A stretch of DNA of 6,508 nucleotides, from contig JACMNZ010000407.1 in the NCBI GenBank assembly GCA_014378285.1, forward strand, positions 1 through 6,508. The letters run 5' to 3'. The notes under the pieces were generated by a model that saw only the letters and a list, made by a program, of their open reading frames with translations, made no database searches and had not been told where the DNA came from. The position numbers were made by a program, and so were the translations under genes. The stretch comes from Pseudopedobacter sp. (lineage in GTDB: Bacteria; Bacteroidota; Bacteroidia; Sphingobacteriales; Sphingobacteriaceae). Shown here in pieces: positions 1 through 6,392 of this stretch. Numbering within the stretch: the first letter of the stretch is position 1; every line of letters begins with the position of its first letter.

Positions 1-1166
1 CTAGAAAATGCTTTAGGTAATAATCCGTCTCGGCTCATGCTCATCCAAATACGTGGCTGCCCCATTTGGAAAATTAGCAAAACACTAGCTGTTGCAATAA
101 CGGCACTGATAGAAATTACATAACTGATTTTGTTTAAACCTACTCGTTCAAAAACAAAAGCTAACGGGTCTGATACTGCCAATTCGCTATAGTTTACCAT
201 TCCGGTTAATACTATGGCAACCAAGATATATAAAACCGTACAAATGATAAGGGAATAAATCATGCCTCGAGGTAAATCTCTTTGTGGATTTTCACATTCT
301 TCTGCGGTGGTAGAAATGGCATCAAAACCAATGTAGGCAAAGAAAACACCTGATACGCCTTTCATCATCCCAGAGAAACCATTTGGTAAAAATGGATGCC
401 AATTTGCAGGTGTTACGTAAAAGAAACCAATTACAATCACGGCAATAACCACACAGATTTTTAAAACAACCATGGCGTTGGTTGCTTTTTTAGTTTCTTT
501 GATACCTATATAAACTAAATAAGTAATTAAAAAAACGATGACTAGTGCAGGGAAATCTGCAATTAGTCTGATACCGCCAACCTGCGGAGCAGTTGCCCAA
601 GCTTCGGCGGCGTATTTTGTATTAGAGCTTAAATTTGCTAAAGAACTTCCTGATGCCGTTAGATCTGCAATTTGCTGACTTGCTTTATAGGCAGAAAAAT
701 AGTCCATTGTTACGTAAGCAGGCAAATTTATCTTAAAACCATGAAGTAGGTTTACAAAATAACCGCTCCAAGATATTGCTACTGCTATATTTCCAATTGC
801 GTATTCCATCAATAAATCCCATCCAATAATCCATGCTACTAATTCTCCAAAAGAAGCATAAGCATAAGTATATGCACTGCCAGAAACTGGGATCCGAGAG
901 GCAAATTCCGCATAACAAAGTGCAGAAAAGCCACAGGTAATAGCCGTAATTACGAATAAAATGCTTACTCCGGGACCGCCGTTAAAAGAAGCTTCGCCAA
1001 TGGTAGAAAAAATGCCCGCACCAATTACTGCGGCTATTCCCATCATGGTTAAATCTTTAACATTTAATACTCTAATGAGGCTAGCGTGTTCTCCATCTCC
1101 GTAACCTTCTTTGGTATCATTTAATATTTTGGCGATAGTTTTTTTTCTTAATATCCCTTTTTGCAT
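1..1166 (-). CDS. APC-superfamily amino acid permease, CAT type (3' end cut by window edge)
   Basis: This is an inner-membrane secondary transporter that probably imports amino acids by cation symport or exchange. Reading down from the ATG at 1166-1164, 388 codons are open to the left edge; family members usually have about 450-560 residues and 12 or more membrane segments, so roughly four segments and the C-terminus lie outside. Visible helices are near residues 41-58, 66-90, 107-138, 203-221, 231-250, 268-288, 302-323 and 347-368. Helix 1 carries the GAGIF motif (49-53), whose unwound part binds the substrate amino and carboxyl groups in this fold. Other family marks are YAEFASRIPVSGSAYTYAY (85-103), FAYIGFDAISTTAEE (276-290), ENPQRDLPRG (292-301) and GQPRIWMSMSRDGLLPKAF (369-387). 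The N-terminus with IRVLNVKDLT (31-40) is family-like, which supports this start. An Ala/Ser-rich loop of about 55 residues separates helices 3 and 4. The substrate cannot be told from sequence; cationic or broad neutral amino acids are both possible. Confidence 0.93.
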   Translation of the reverse strand, partial: MQKGILRKKTIAKILNDTKEGYGDGEHASLIRVLNVKDLTMMGIAAVIGAGIFSTIGEASFNGGPGVSILFVITAITCGFSALCYAEFASRIPVSGSAYTYAYASFGELVAWIIGWDLLMEYAIGNIAVAISWSGYFVNLLHGFKINLPAYVTMDYFSAYKASQQIADLTASGSSLANLSSNTKYAAEAWATAPQVGGIRLIADFPALVIVFLITYLVYIGIKETKKATNAMVVLKICVVIAVIVIGFFYVTPANWHPFLPNGFSGMMKGVSGVFFAYIGFDAISTTAEECENPQRDLPRGMIYSLIICTVLYILVAIVLTGMVNYSELAVSDPLAFVFERVGLNKISYVISISAVIATASVLLIFQMGQPRIWMSMSRDGLLPKAFS

Positions 1167-1190
1167 CTATTTTAATTAAAGCTTTAGAAT

Positions 1191-1219
1191 CAAACTTAAA
1201 AAATAATTGGAGTTTTAAA
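1191..1219 (-). promoter_or_regulatory. candidate promoter of the amino acid permease
   Basis: On the minus strand, TAAGTTTG (1198-1191) matches the Bacteroidota -7 consensus TAnnTTTG exactly. A weak -33-like TTTA (1219-1216) lies 17 bases upstream. The -7 box ends 24 bases before the ATG, which leaves a short A/T-rich leader with no Shine-Dalgarno sequence. The match is by eye in AT-rich DNA, so chance is a real alternative. Confidence 0.4.
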
Positions 1220-1233
1220 CCTATAAAACCTAT
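1217..1233. repeat. short direct repeat AAACCTAT x2
   Basis: AAACCTAT occurs at 1217-1224 and again at 1226-1233, with a 9-base period (AAACCTATAAAACCTAT). It lies just after the stop codon of the LTA-synthase-like gene and overlaps the -33 region of the permease candidate promoter. One helical turn is about 10.5 bases, so two copies 9 bases apart could seat a regulator, but chance in AT-rich DNA is also likely. Confidence 0.3.
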
Positions 1234-1234
1234 A

Positions 1235-3151
1235 TTATTTCCCGTAAAGTCGGTTTTTATAGAGATAGCTTGCCGTTTGATAAAAAGCGATGGCTTGCTC
1301 TTTCAACTTTTCATCAACTTTTTCTGGAATTTGATCATTGTTTGGAAGCAACTTAAATTGTTGAACCTTTTTTTGTGGCGAAAGCACCAATAAATGTCCA
1401 TTTTTTATGAAACCTAATTTTTCATATGTACTTATAAATGCCCATTCTTCATCGGGCTTTACCCTAAAAATGTCCCTTCCAAAAAATTTAGAACTGTAAT
1501 TTAGTTTTAACATACCCAAAAGTGTGGGTATAATATCCATTTGTGCGGTTAGTTTTTCATAAACCTTTGGTTGCACAATTTGAGGAGCATAAATTATAGC
1601 TGGAATATGATACCTATAAACCGGAAGTTCGGTTTTACCAGCACTAGAGGCACAATGATCGGCTATGATTACAAAAATAGTGTTGTTAAACCACGGTTTT
1701 GTAGCGGCTTCCCTTAAAAATTTCCCAATGGCATAATCGGTATATTTAACAGCACCTTCTTGGTTGGTATGAGACGGGATATCAATTCTTCCATCAGGAT
1801 AAGTAAAAGGGCGATGGTTAGAAGTGGTCATGATTTGACTGTAAAAGGGTTTGCCCGATTGGTAATTTTTATCTAATTCCTTTAATGAAAGGGTGAATAA
1901 ATCTTCATCGGCAACGCCCCAAATATTTTCATAATGAATATCTTTTTTATCGCTAATAGCTGTTCTATCAATAACCTGATAACCATTATTGCTGAAAAAA
2001 TAATTCATGTTATCAAAATAACCATAACCACCATAAATGTACTGGGTATTATAATCTTGTTTTTTCAATAGATTACCAATAGAAAAGAGGTTTTCATTAT
2101 CGGGTCTTTTTACGATGGATTGCCCGGGAGTAGGAGGGATGGAAAGCGACAAAGCCTCTAAACCACGGACCGTTCTAGTTCCAGAAGCATACAAATTGCT
2201 GAACATTAAACCGTTTTTTGCCAAACTATCCATATTTGGAGTTAGATTTTGCGTATTGCCATAAACGCCCAAATAATCTGCACTTAAGCTTTCTACGCTT
2301 ATTAGGACGATATTATATTTTTTTTCGCTACCTGTGTAATTGATTTTTCTATTGATGCTATTTTTATTCTTTAAAAATTGAACGCTGTCACGTCCCAACA
2401 TTTCCCTTACAATTTCAAAAGCTTTATCTTGATTTATGGTAGCGTAAAACTGATTATAATCTAATTCATTATTCCAAAAAGCTGCACCAAATTCATACAA
2501 ACCATCTCCCGCTAGCTCTACAGCAAACTGATTATTACTAAACTCTTTTCCCTTATTGCTAATCAAAAACCAAGAAAGAATAGGAATACATAGTAATGGT
2601 AATGCTATTAAAGTTCTTTTAGCAAAGCGAAGGTTGCTATTTAAAGATGCTTTGATGCTATTTTTAATTAGGAAAAAAGCAGCAATGGCTATTAAAAATA
2701 TAATAATGATGATTTTGATAACAGGATAAGACTCCCAGATATTCCCGATAACTTCTGTGGTGTAAACCAGATAATCTACGGCAATAAAGTTAAAACGAGT
2801 AGAAAACTCATCCCAAAATACCCACTCGGCAACTATATTAAATAACAACAGAAATGTTATTAAAACAAAATAGCCGTATAATATAAAGCGATGCCAGTTT
2901 TTAAGGAATATCTTATTTGGAATAAGCCAAATATAAATTATCAAGGGAATGCAGAAATAACTGGCTAAAACGGTATCGTAAAATAAACCTATAAAATAAA
3001 TACCTATGATGTTGAGGAAAGTCCAATCAAATCCCGCTGCCGATTTAAATAATAAAGCGGTTCTTGTAATAAAAGCTAGGATGATGATGATTAGGTATAA
3101 AAGGAAAACAGAACCGAATCTTTTAGAAAATATTTTTTGAAAAAAAGGCAT
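1235..3151 (-). CDS. LTA-synthase-family membrane phosphotransferase/sulfatase-fold protein
   Basis: The 638-residue protein has the LtaS/OpgB-type plan (COG1368-like): five membrane helices (about 13-34, 44-77, 88-110, 143-163, 180-197), a linker (about 198-277), then a periplasmic alkaline phosphatase/sulfatase-fold domain (about 278-560). The metal and catalytic residues are visible: E287 in NIVLISVESLS, the likely nucleophile T327 in SGTRTVRGLEA, and D498-H499 in IADHCASS. H446 in TSNHRPFTYPDGRIDIP matches the LtaS substrate histidine. The family moves a phospho-headgroup (phosphoglycerol or similar) from a phospholipid to an acceptor outside the inner membrane, or cleaves one. Gram-negative Bacteroidota are not known to make lipoteichoic acid, so the acceptor here is unknown; a periplasmic glycan or lipid is an inference. 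The Trp-Asn-Arg of the Gram-positive LtaS pocket appears to be replaced by Asp-Asn-Met (380-382). The gene lies 65 bases after sulP and 68 bases before the permease. The ATG at 3151 starts just before helix 1 and has no Shine-Dalgarno sequence. Confidence 0.9.
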   Translation of the reverse strand: MPFFQKIFSKRFGSVFLLYLIIIILAFITRTALLFKSAAGFDWTFLNIIGIYFIGLFYDTVLASYFCIPLIIYIWLIPNKIFLKNWHRFILYGYFVLITFLLLFNIVAEWVFWDEFSTRFNFIAVDYLVYTTEVIGNIWESYPVIKIIIIIFLIAIAAFFLIKNSIKASLNSNLRFAKRTLIALPLLCIPILSWFLISNKGKEFSNNQFAVELAGDGLYEFGAAFWNNELDYNQFYATINQDKAFEIVREMLGRDSVQFLKNKNSINRKINYTGSEKKYNIVLISVESLSADYLGVYGNTQNLTPNMDSLAKNGLMFSNLYASGTRTVRGLEALSLSIPPTPGQSIVKRPDNENLFSIGNLLKKQDYNTQYIYGGYGYFDNMNYFFSNNGYQVIDRTAISDKKDIHYENIWGVADEDLFTLSLKELDKNYQSGKPFYSQIMTTSNHRPFTYPDGRIDIPSHTNQEGAVKYTDYAIGKFLREAATKPWFNNTIFVIIADHCASSAGKTELPVYRYHIPAIIYAPQIVQPKVYEKLTAQMDIIPTLLGMLKLNYSSKFFGRDIFRVKPDEEWAFISTYEKLGFIKNGHLLVLSPQKKVQQFKLLPNNDQIPEKVDEKLKEQAIAFYQTASYLYKNRLYGK

Positions 3152-3177
3152 TTAGAATTTGAGTTTATTGGTGTAAA

Positions 3178-3185
3178 CGAAGTTA
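3178..3185 (-). promoter_or_regulatory. weak -7-like box before the LTA-synthase-like gene
   Basis: TAACTTCG (3185-3178, minus strand) differs from TAnnTTTG at one position and ends 26 bases before the ATG at 3151. I see no TTTG at a suitable distance upstream. The 65-base gap shows no convincing terminator either, so read-through from sulP is at least as likely as an own promoter. Confidence 0.22.
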
Positions 3186-3216
3186 ATGTAAATCTGAGGA
3201 AAAATAGAATATGCAT

Positions 3217-4755
3217 TTAAACCCTATCTACGGCCACTTTATAGGTTGGGTCTTCTAAGATATTAACGTCAATTACGTCACTTGCATTATATAATAATTG
3301 GCGGCAATCATCACTTAAATGGCGTAGATGTAGTTTTTTTCCTGTGGATTTATACCTGTCGGTTAGTTTATTTAAAGCATCAATCCCAGACATATCGGCA
3401 ACTTTACAATCTGTAAAATCAATGATTACTTCTTCAGGGTCGTTTAAAACATCAAACTTTTCGTTAAAAGCAGTTACAGAACCAAAGAAAAGAGGGCCAT
3501 AAATTTCATAATGTTTGATGCCATTTTCATCAATATGTTTCCTAGCTCTAATGCGTTTTGCGCTTTCCCAAGCAAAAACCAATGCAGAAATGATTACCCC
3601 GATTAATACCGCCAAAGCTAAATTGTGTAACCAAACGGTAATCCCTGCAACCAAAATTCCCACAAATACATCTTGTTTAGGCATTTTATTTATAATCCTG
3701 AAGCTAATCCATTCAAAAGTGCCTATCGCAACCATAATCATTACACCAGTTAGAGCAGCCATAGGTAATAATCCAATAACAGGTGCCCCAAAAAGGATAA
3801 TCATTAATATGGTAATGGACGCTACAATTCCAGATAGTCTTGCTCTTGCGCCAGCAGATAAATTCACTAAAGTTTGGGCTATCATAGGGCAACCGCCCAT
3901 CCCATAAAAAAATCCGTTTAAAATATTAGCGCTTCCTTGGGCAATACATTCCCTGTTTCCTTTTCCTCTTGTAGCAGTCATTTCATCCACTAAATTTAAA
4001 GTCAGCAAACCCTCGGTTAATCCAACTCCAGCCATAATAAATGAATAGGGTAATATGATTTCTAAAGTCTTAAAATTTAAGGGGATGTTAGGGATGTGGA
4101 AAGGAGGGAAGCCGCCACTTACAGATGCAATATCACTCACCGTTTTTGTATCGATATTAAATCCTAAAACAATTAAAAAAACCACAATAATTGCTACCAA
4201 TGATGGGGGAACTGCTTTAGTTATTTTAGGAAAAATAAATACAATAGCAACAGTTAACGCCACTAAACCCGCCATAATAAATAAAGGCGAACCTGTTAAC
4301 CAAGTTGCTTCGCCATTTACTACGGTTTTAAATTGTTCAAATTGAGCCATAAATATAATGATAGCCAATCCGTTAACAAAGCCATACATTACTGGTTGTG
4401 GCACTAAACGTATAAATTTACCAAATTTAAAAATGCCCACTAAAAGCTGAACAACTCCTGCCAAAGCAACTGCAGCAAAAACGTATTCAATTCCATTAGA
4501 CCTCATTAAAGCAATTAAAACCACTACTGTTGCACCTGCTCCTCCAGAAATTAATCCAGGCCGGCCGCCAAAAATAGAAGTGACCAAACCCATAATAAAG
4601 GCAGCATACAGCCCAACCAATGGAGGGAAACCCGCCAAAATTGCAAATGAAAGTGATTCAGGCATCATGGTCATTGCAACCGTAATCCCAGCTAAAATCT
4701 CAACTTTATAATCTATTTTCTGTTTAAAATCGAATAAGTTGAGAATTGCCTTCAT
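3217..4755 (-). CDS. SulP (SLC26-type) inorganic anion transporter with C-terminal STAS domain
   Basis: This 512-residue inner-membrane anion transporter is of usual length for bacterial SulP proteins, whose members carry sulfate, bicarbonate or other anions, often with Na+ or H+. The membrane domain spans about 18-395. It contains the entry signature AGITVAMTMMPESLSFAILAG (22-42), the helix 3 half-motif RPGLISGGAGATVVV (65-79), and a helix 8 region with TEGLLTLNLVDE (247-258) followed by RECIAQGSANI (268-278) and GGCPMIAQTLVN (287-298). The STAS domain (about 416-505) has the strand EVIIDFTDCKVADMSGIDAL (442-461); S456 occupies the loop position phosphorylated in SpoIIAA-type STAS proteins. 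The GGMGGC-like helix 8 to 9 block resembles the BicA-like branch more than plant-type sulfate carriers, so Na+-dependent bicarbonate uptake is possible, but the substrate is not provable here. No carbonic anhydrase or sulfur-assimilation gene adjoins it. It follows crtI by 60 bases but has its own strong promoter. Confidence 0.94.
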   Translation of the reverse strand: MKAILNLFDFKQKIDYKVEILAGITVAMTMMPESLSFAILAGFPPLVGLYAAFIMGLVTSIFGGRPGLISGGAGATVVVLIALMRSNGIEYVFAAVALAGVVQLLVGIFKFGKFIRLVPQPVMYGFVNGLAIIIFMAQFEQFKTVVNGEATWLTGSPLFIMAGLVALTVAIVFIFPKITKAVPPSLVAIIVVFLIVLGFNIDTKTVSDIASVSGGFPPFHIPNIPLNFKTLEIILPYSFIMAGVGLTEGLLTLNLVDEMTATRGKGNRECIAQGSANILNGFFYGMGGCPMIAQTLVNLSAGARARLSGIVASITILMIILFGAPVIGLLPMAALTGVMIMVAIGTFEWISFRIINKMPKQDVFVGILVAGITVWLHNLALAVLIGVIISALVFAWESAKRIRARKHIDENGIKHYEIYGPLFFGSVTAFNEKFDVLNDPEEVIIDFTDCKVADMSGIDALNKLTDRYKSTGKKLHLRHLSDDCRQLLYNASDVIDVNILEDPTYKVAVDRV

Positions 4756-4780
4756 AGAATTTTTTTGTTTTTGAAAGCCG
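4756..4780 (-). promoter_or_regulatory. A-rich 5' leader of sulP without Shine-Dalgarno
   Basis: The 20 bases before the sulP ATG are mostly A on the minus strand, with A5 and A7 runs and no GGAGG-like element. A-rich, unstructured leaders are the usual initiation context in Bacteroidota, and this supports the ATG at 4755 as the real start. Confidence 0.5.
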
Positions 4781-4813
4781 CAAAGGTAAGGTTAATTACA
4801 TTTAGACTGCAAA
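4781..4813 (-). promoter_or_regulatory. promoter of sulP, Bacteroidota type
   Basis: On the minus strand, TTTG (4813-4810) is followed after 21 bases by TACCTTTG (4788-4781), an exact match to the Bacteroidota TTTG / TAnnTTTG promoter. The -7 box ends 25 bases before the sulP ATG. The -33 box begins only two bases past the crtI stop codon (4818-4816), so the promoter fills the 60-base gap. This argues that sulP is transcribed on its own, even if some read-through comes from crtI. Confidence 0.7.
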
Positions 4814-4823
4814 TACTAACCTT
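4788..4823. repeat. inverted repeat AAGGTTA / TAACCTT around the crtI stop codon
   Basis: AAGGTTA at 4788-4794 is the exact reverse complement of TAACCTT at 4817-4823; the spacer is 22 bases. The right arm covers the last codons and stop of crtI, and the left arm touches the sulP -7 box. No U-tract follows, and the loop is long, so it is a poor intrinsic terminator. An operator or a chance match are the alternatives. Confidence 0.25.
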
Positions 4824-6297
4824 TTAAAATCAAATCGGCTTCTTTAGCAACAACTTGTCCCGAAATAATAGAAGGAGGAACTCCAGGGCCAGGAACTGTG
4901 AGTTGACCAGTAAATAATAAATTCTTGATTTTTTTTGCTTTCATAGATGGTTTAAAGAAAGCTGTTTGTGATAAGGTGTTTGCTAAACCGTAGGCATTTC
5001 CTTTAAAAGAATGATAATCGTTTACAAAATCATTCATGGCATAACTGCGTTTTACAATTTCATGCCCACGGATGGTTTGATTTGTTATTTTCTCAAATCT
5101 ATCCATCATAATTTGGTAATATTTTCCCCTTAGTTCTTCAGTATCGGTTAAACCGGGAGCTAAAGGAATTAAAAAGAACACATTTTCTTGACCTTCTGGA
5201 GCAGAGCCTAAGTCGGTTTTAGAAACGCAAGAAACATAGAATAAAGGTTTTGTTGGCCATTGTGGCTCGGTATAAATTTCTTTAGCATGTTGGTCTAAAT
5301 CCTCATCAAAAAAAAGATTATGATGTTGTATGCCTTCAATCTTTTTATCTAAACCAACGTAAAATAGGAGAGATGATGGCGACATTACACGGCTATCCCA
5401 GTATTTTTCATCGTAATTGCGGTATTTTTTTTCGATCAAGTTTTGTTCTATGAAATGATAATCGCCCGCGGCAACCACAAAATCTGTATCATAATCACCT
5501 TTAGAAGTTATCAGCTTTTTAGCTGTACCATTTTCAATTTGAATCTTTTTTACCTCGGTATTTAAAATAATTTTTACGCCTTGGCTTTCGGCAATTTTAA
5601 CCATTGCCCTTACAATTTCATACATTCCACCAATCGGGTACCAAGTTCCCATCGCTAAATCGGCATGGTTCATTAGGCTATACATTGCTGGTATTTTTTG
5701 AGCCGTTGCCCCTAAAAAAAGTACTGGAAATTCTAAAAGTTGGATAAGTTTAGGGTTGGTAAAATATTGTCTTACATGTTTACTCATCGGTTTTAACATG
5801 TGGATTCTGATACTTTCGATGAGTAATCGGATATCAATAAATTCTGTGATAGAGTGCGAAGGTCTAAAAACATAATCGCCCATGGCAGATTTATATTTGT
5901 ACGCCGCTTGATCCATAAATTTTCTTAAGCCAATGCTACTTCCTTTTTCATACTTTTCAAAAAGTGCTTCTAACTCTTGCATATTAGCAGGAATATCCAT
6001 AAAATCATCTTTACCAAAATAAACTCTATAGCCAGGGTCTAATCTTTTTAAATCATAAAAATCAGTTACTTTTTTACCGAACAAAGCAAAATAATTCTCA
6101 AAAACATCAGGCATCCAATACCAACTAGGGCCCATATCAAAAGTGAACCCCTTGCTTTCCCACAACCTAGCCCTGCCACCGGGTTGTTCGTTTTTTTCGA
6201 TAATGGTTACGTCATAACCTTTTTTCGATAAAACGGCGGCAGCCGCTAGACCAGAAAATCCTGAACCGATGATATGTATTTTGGATTGTGCTTTCAT
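4816..6297 (-). CDS. crtI: phytoene desaturase (CrtI family)
   Basis: CrtI is an FAD-dependent, membrane-associated enzyme that introduces double bonds into 15-cis-phytoene, normally four steps to all-trans-lycopene. The 493-residue length is typical. The N-terminus has the dinucleotide-binding fold: GSGFSG (11-16, GxGxxG), AAAAVLSKKGYDVTIIEKN (18-36) with E34 placed to bind the ribose, and PGGRAR (39-44). FDMGPSWYWMPDVFENYFA (53-71) is typical of the bacterial CrtI/CrtN group. The C-terminal family signature is LLFTGQLTVPGPGVPPSIIS (460-479), ahead of a last FAD-binding helix. The ATG at 6297 places the first beta strand seven residues in, as usual. The plus-strand gene across the 95-base gap encodes the N-terminus of phytoene synthase, which supplies this enzyme's substrate and strongly supports the call over a 3,4-desaturase or diapophytoene enzyme. 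The number of desaturation steps and the final pigment cannot be read from the sequence. Confidence 0.95.
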   Translation of the reverse strand: MKAQSKIHIIGSGFSGLAAAAVLSKKGYDVTIIEKNEQPGGRARLWESKGFTFDMGPSWYWMPDVFENYFALFGKKVTDFYDLKRLDPGYRVYFGKDDFMDIPANMQELEALFEKYEKGSSIGLRKFMDQAAYKYKSAMGDYVFRPSHSITEFIDIRLLIESIRIHMLKPMSKHVRQYFTNPKLIQLLEFPVLFLGATAQKIPAMYSLMNHADLAMGTWYPIGGMYEIVRAMVKIAESQGVKIILNTEVKKIQIENGTAKKLITSKGDYDTDFVVAAGDYHFIEQNLIEKKYRNYDEKYWDSRVMSPSSLLFYVGLDKKIEGIQHHNLFFDEDLDQHAKEIYTEPQWPTKPLFYVSCVSKTDLGSAPEGQENVFFLIPLAPGLTDTEELRGKYYQIMMDRFEKITNQTIRGHEIVKRSYAMNDFVNDYHSFKGNAYGLANTLSQTAFFKPSMKAKKIKNLLFTGQLTVPGPGVPPSIISGQVVAKEADLILKG

Positions 6298-6310
6298 TGA
6301 TGTTAAAATC

Positions 6311-6327
6311 CAAAATTAAAGATTTTG
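6311..6327. repeat. perfect 6-base dyad CAAAAT-N5-ATTTTG over the crtI -7 box
   Basis: CAAAAT (6311-6316) and ATTTTG (6322-6327) are exact reverse complements with a 5-base centre. The left arm falls inside the crtI -7 box, so a protein bound here would block or reshape crtI transcription. A second overlapping pair, AAAATC (6305-6310) with GATTTT (6321-6326), exists nearby. Both are short and made of A/T, so chance is possible. Confidence 0.3.
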
Positions 6328-6343
6328 TTTTTAGCTTTACAAA
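6311..6343 (-). promoter_or_regulatory. promoter of crtI, Bacteroidota type
   Basis: On the minus strand, TTTG (6343-6340) and TAATTTTG (6318-6311) match the two consensus boxes with a 21-base spacer, the same spacing as at sulP. The -7 box ends 13 bases before the ATG at 6297, so the leader would be only about 7 to 10 bases. The short leader is unusual but tolerable in a group that does not depend on Shine-Dalgarno pairing. Confidence 0.6.
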
Positions 6344-6363
6344 ACAATTTGAATCAAAAAACC

Positions 6364-6371
6364 TTAATTTG
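6364..6371 (+). promoter_or_regulatory. weak -7-like box before crtB
   Basis: TTAATTTG differs from TAnnTTTG at its second base and ends 21 bases before the crtB ATG. No TTTG is found at 17-23 bases upstream; the nearest candidate is TTTA at 6336-6339, 24 bases away. The crtB promoter is therefore poorer than that of crtI, or needs an activator, or lies elsewhere in the gap. Confidence 0.25.
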
Positions 6372-6392
6372 CTAAAAAACGCTTATACCTAT

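Noticed and set aside
733..918. Minus-strand open frame of 61 codons rich in Cys, Trp and Phe
   Set aside because: It lies wholly inside the amino acid permease in another frame on the same strand, and the permease frame has clear family motifs through this stretch.
1213..1228. TTTTA-N6-TAAAA dyad after the LTA-synthase-like gene, considered as a terminator
   Set aside because: The stem has no G-C pairs and would not form a stable hairpin; such pairs are expected by chance here.
3163..3178. Inverted repeat GTTTA-N6-TAAAC in the gap between sulP and the LTA-synthase-like gene, considered as a terminator
   Set aside because: The five-base A/T-rich stem is too weak and no T-run follows on the minus strand.
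3515..3907. Plus-strand open frame of 130 codons
   Set aside because: It is antisense to the SulP membrane domain, whose frame is continuous with family motifs; the composition is that of a shadow frame and there is no promoter or start context.
4055..4345. Plus-strand open frame of 96 codons
   Set aside because: It is also antisense to SulP coding sequence, has Thr/Ile/Lys-rich shadow composition and shows no recognisable domain.
1235..6297. Four co-directional minus-strand genes considered as one operon or a novel envelope-pigment system
   Set aside because: The gaps of 60-68 bases, at least one strong internal promoter and the unrelated functions make a simple operon unlikely; nothing in the sequence ties the transporter, the LTA-synthase-like enzyme and the permease to carotenoid synthesis.
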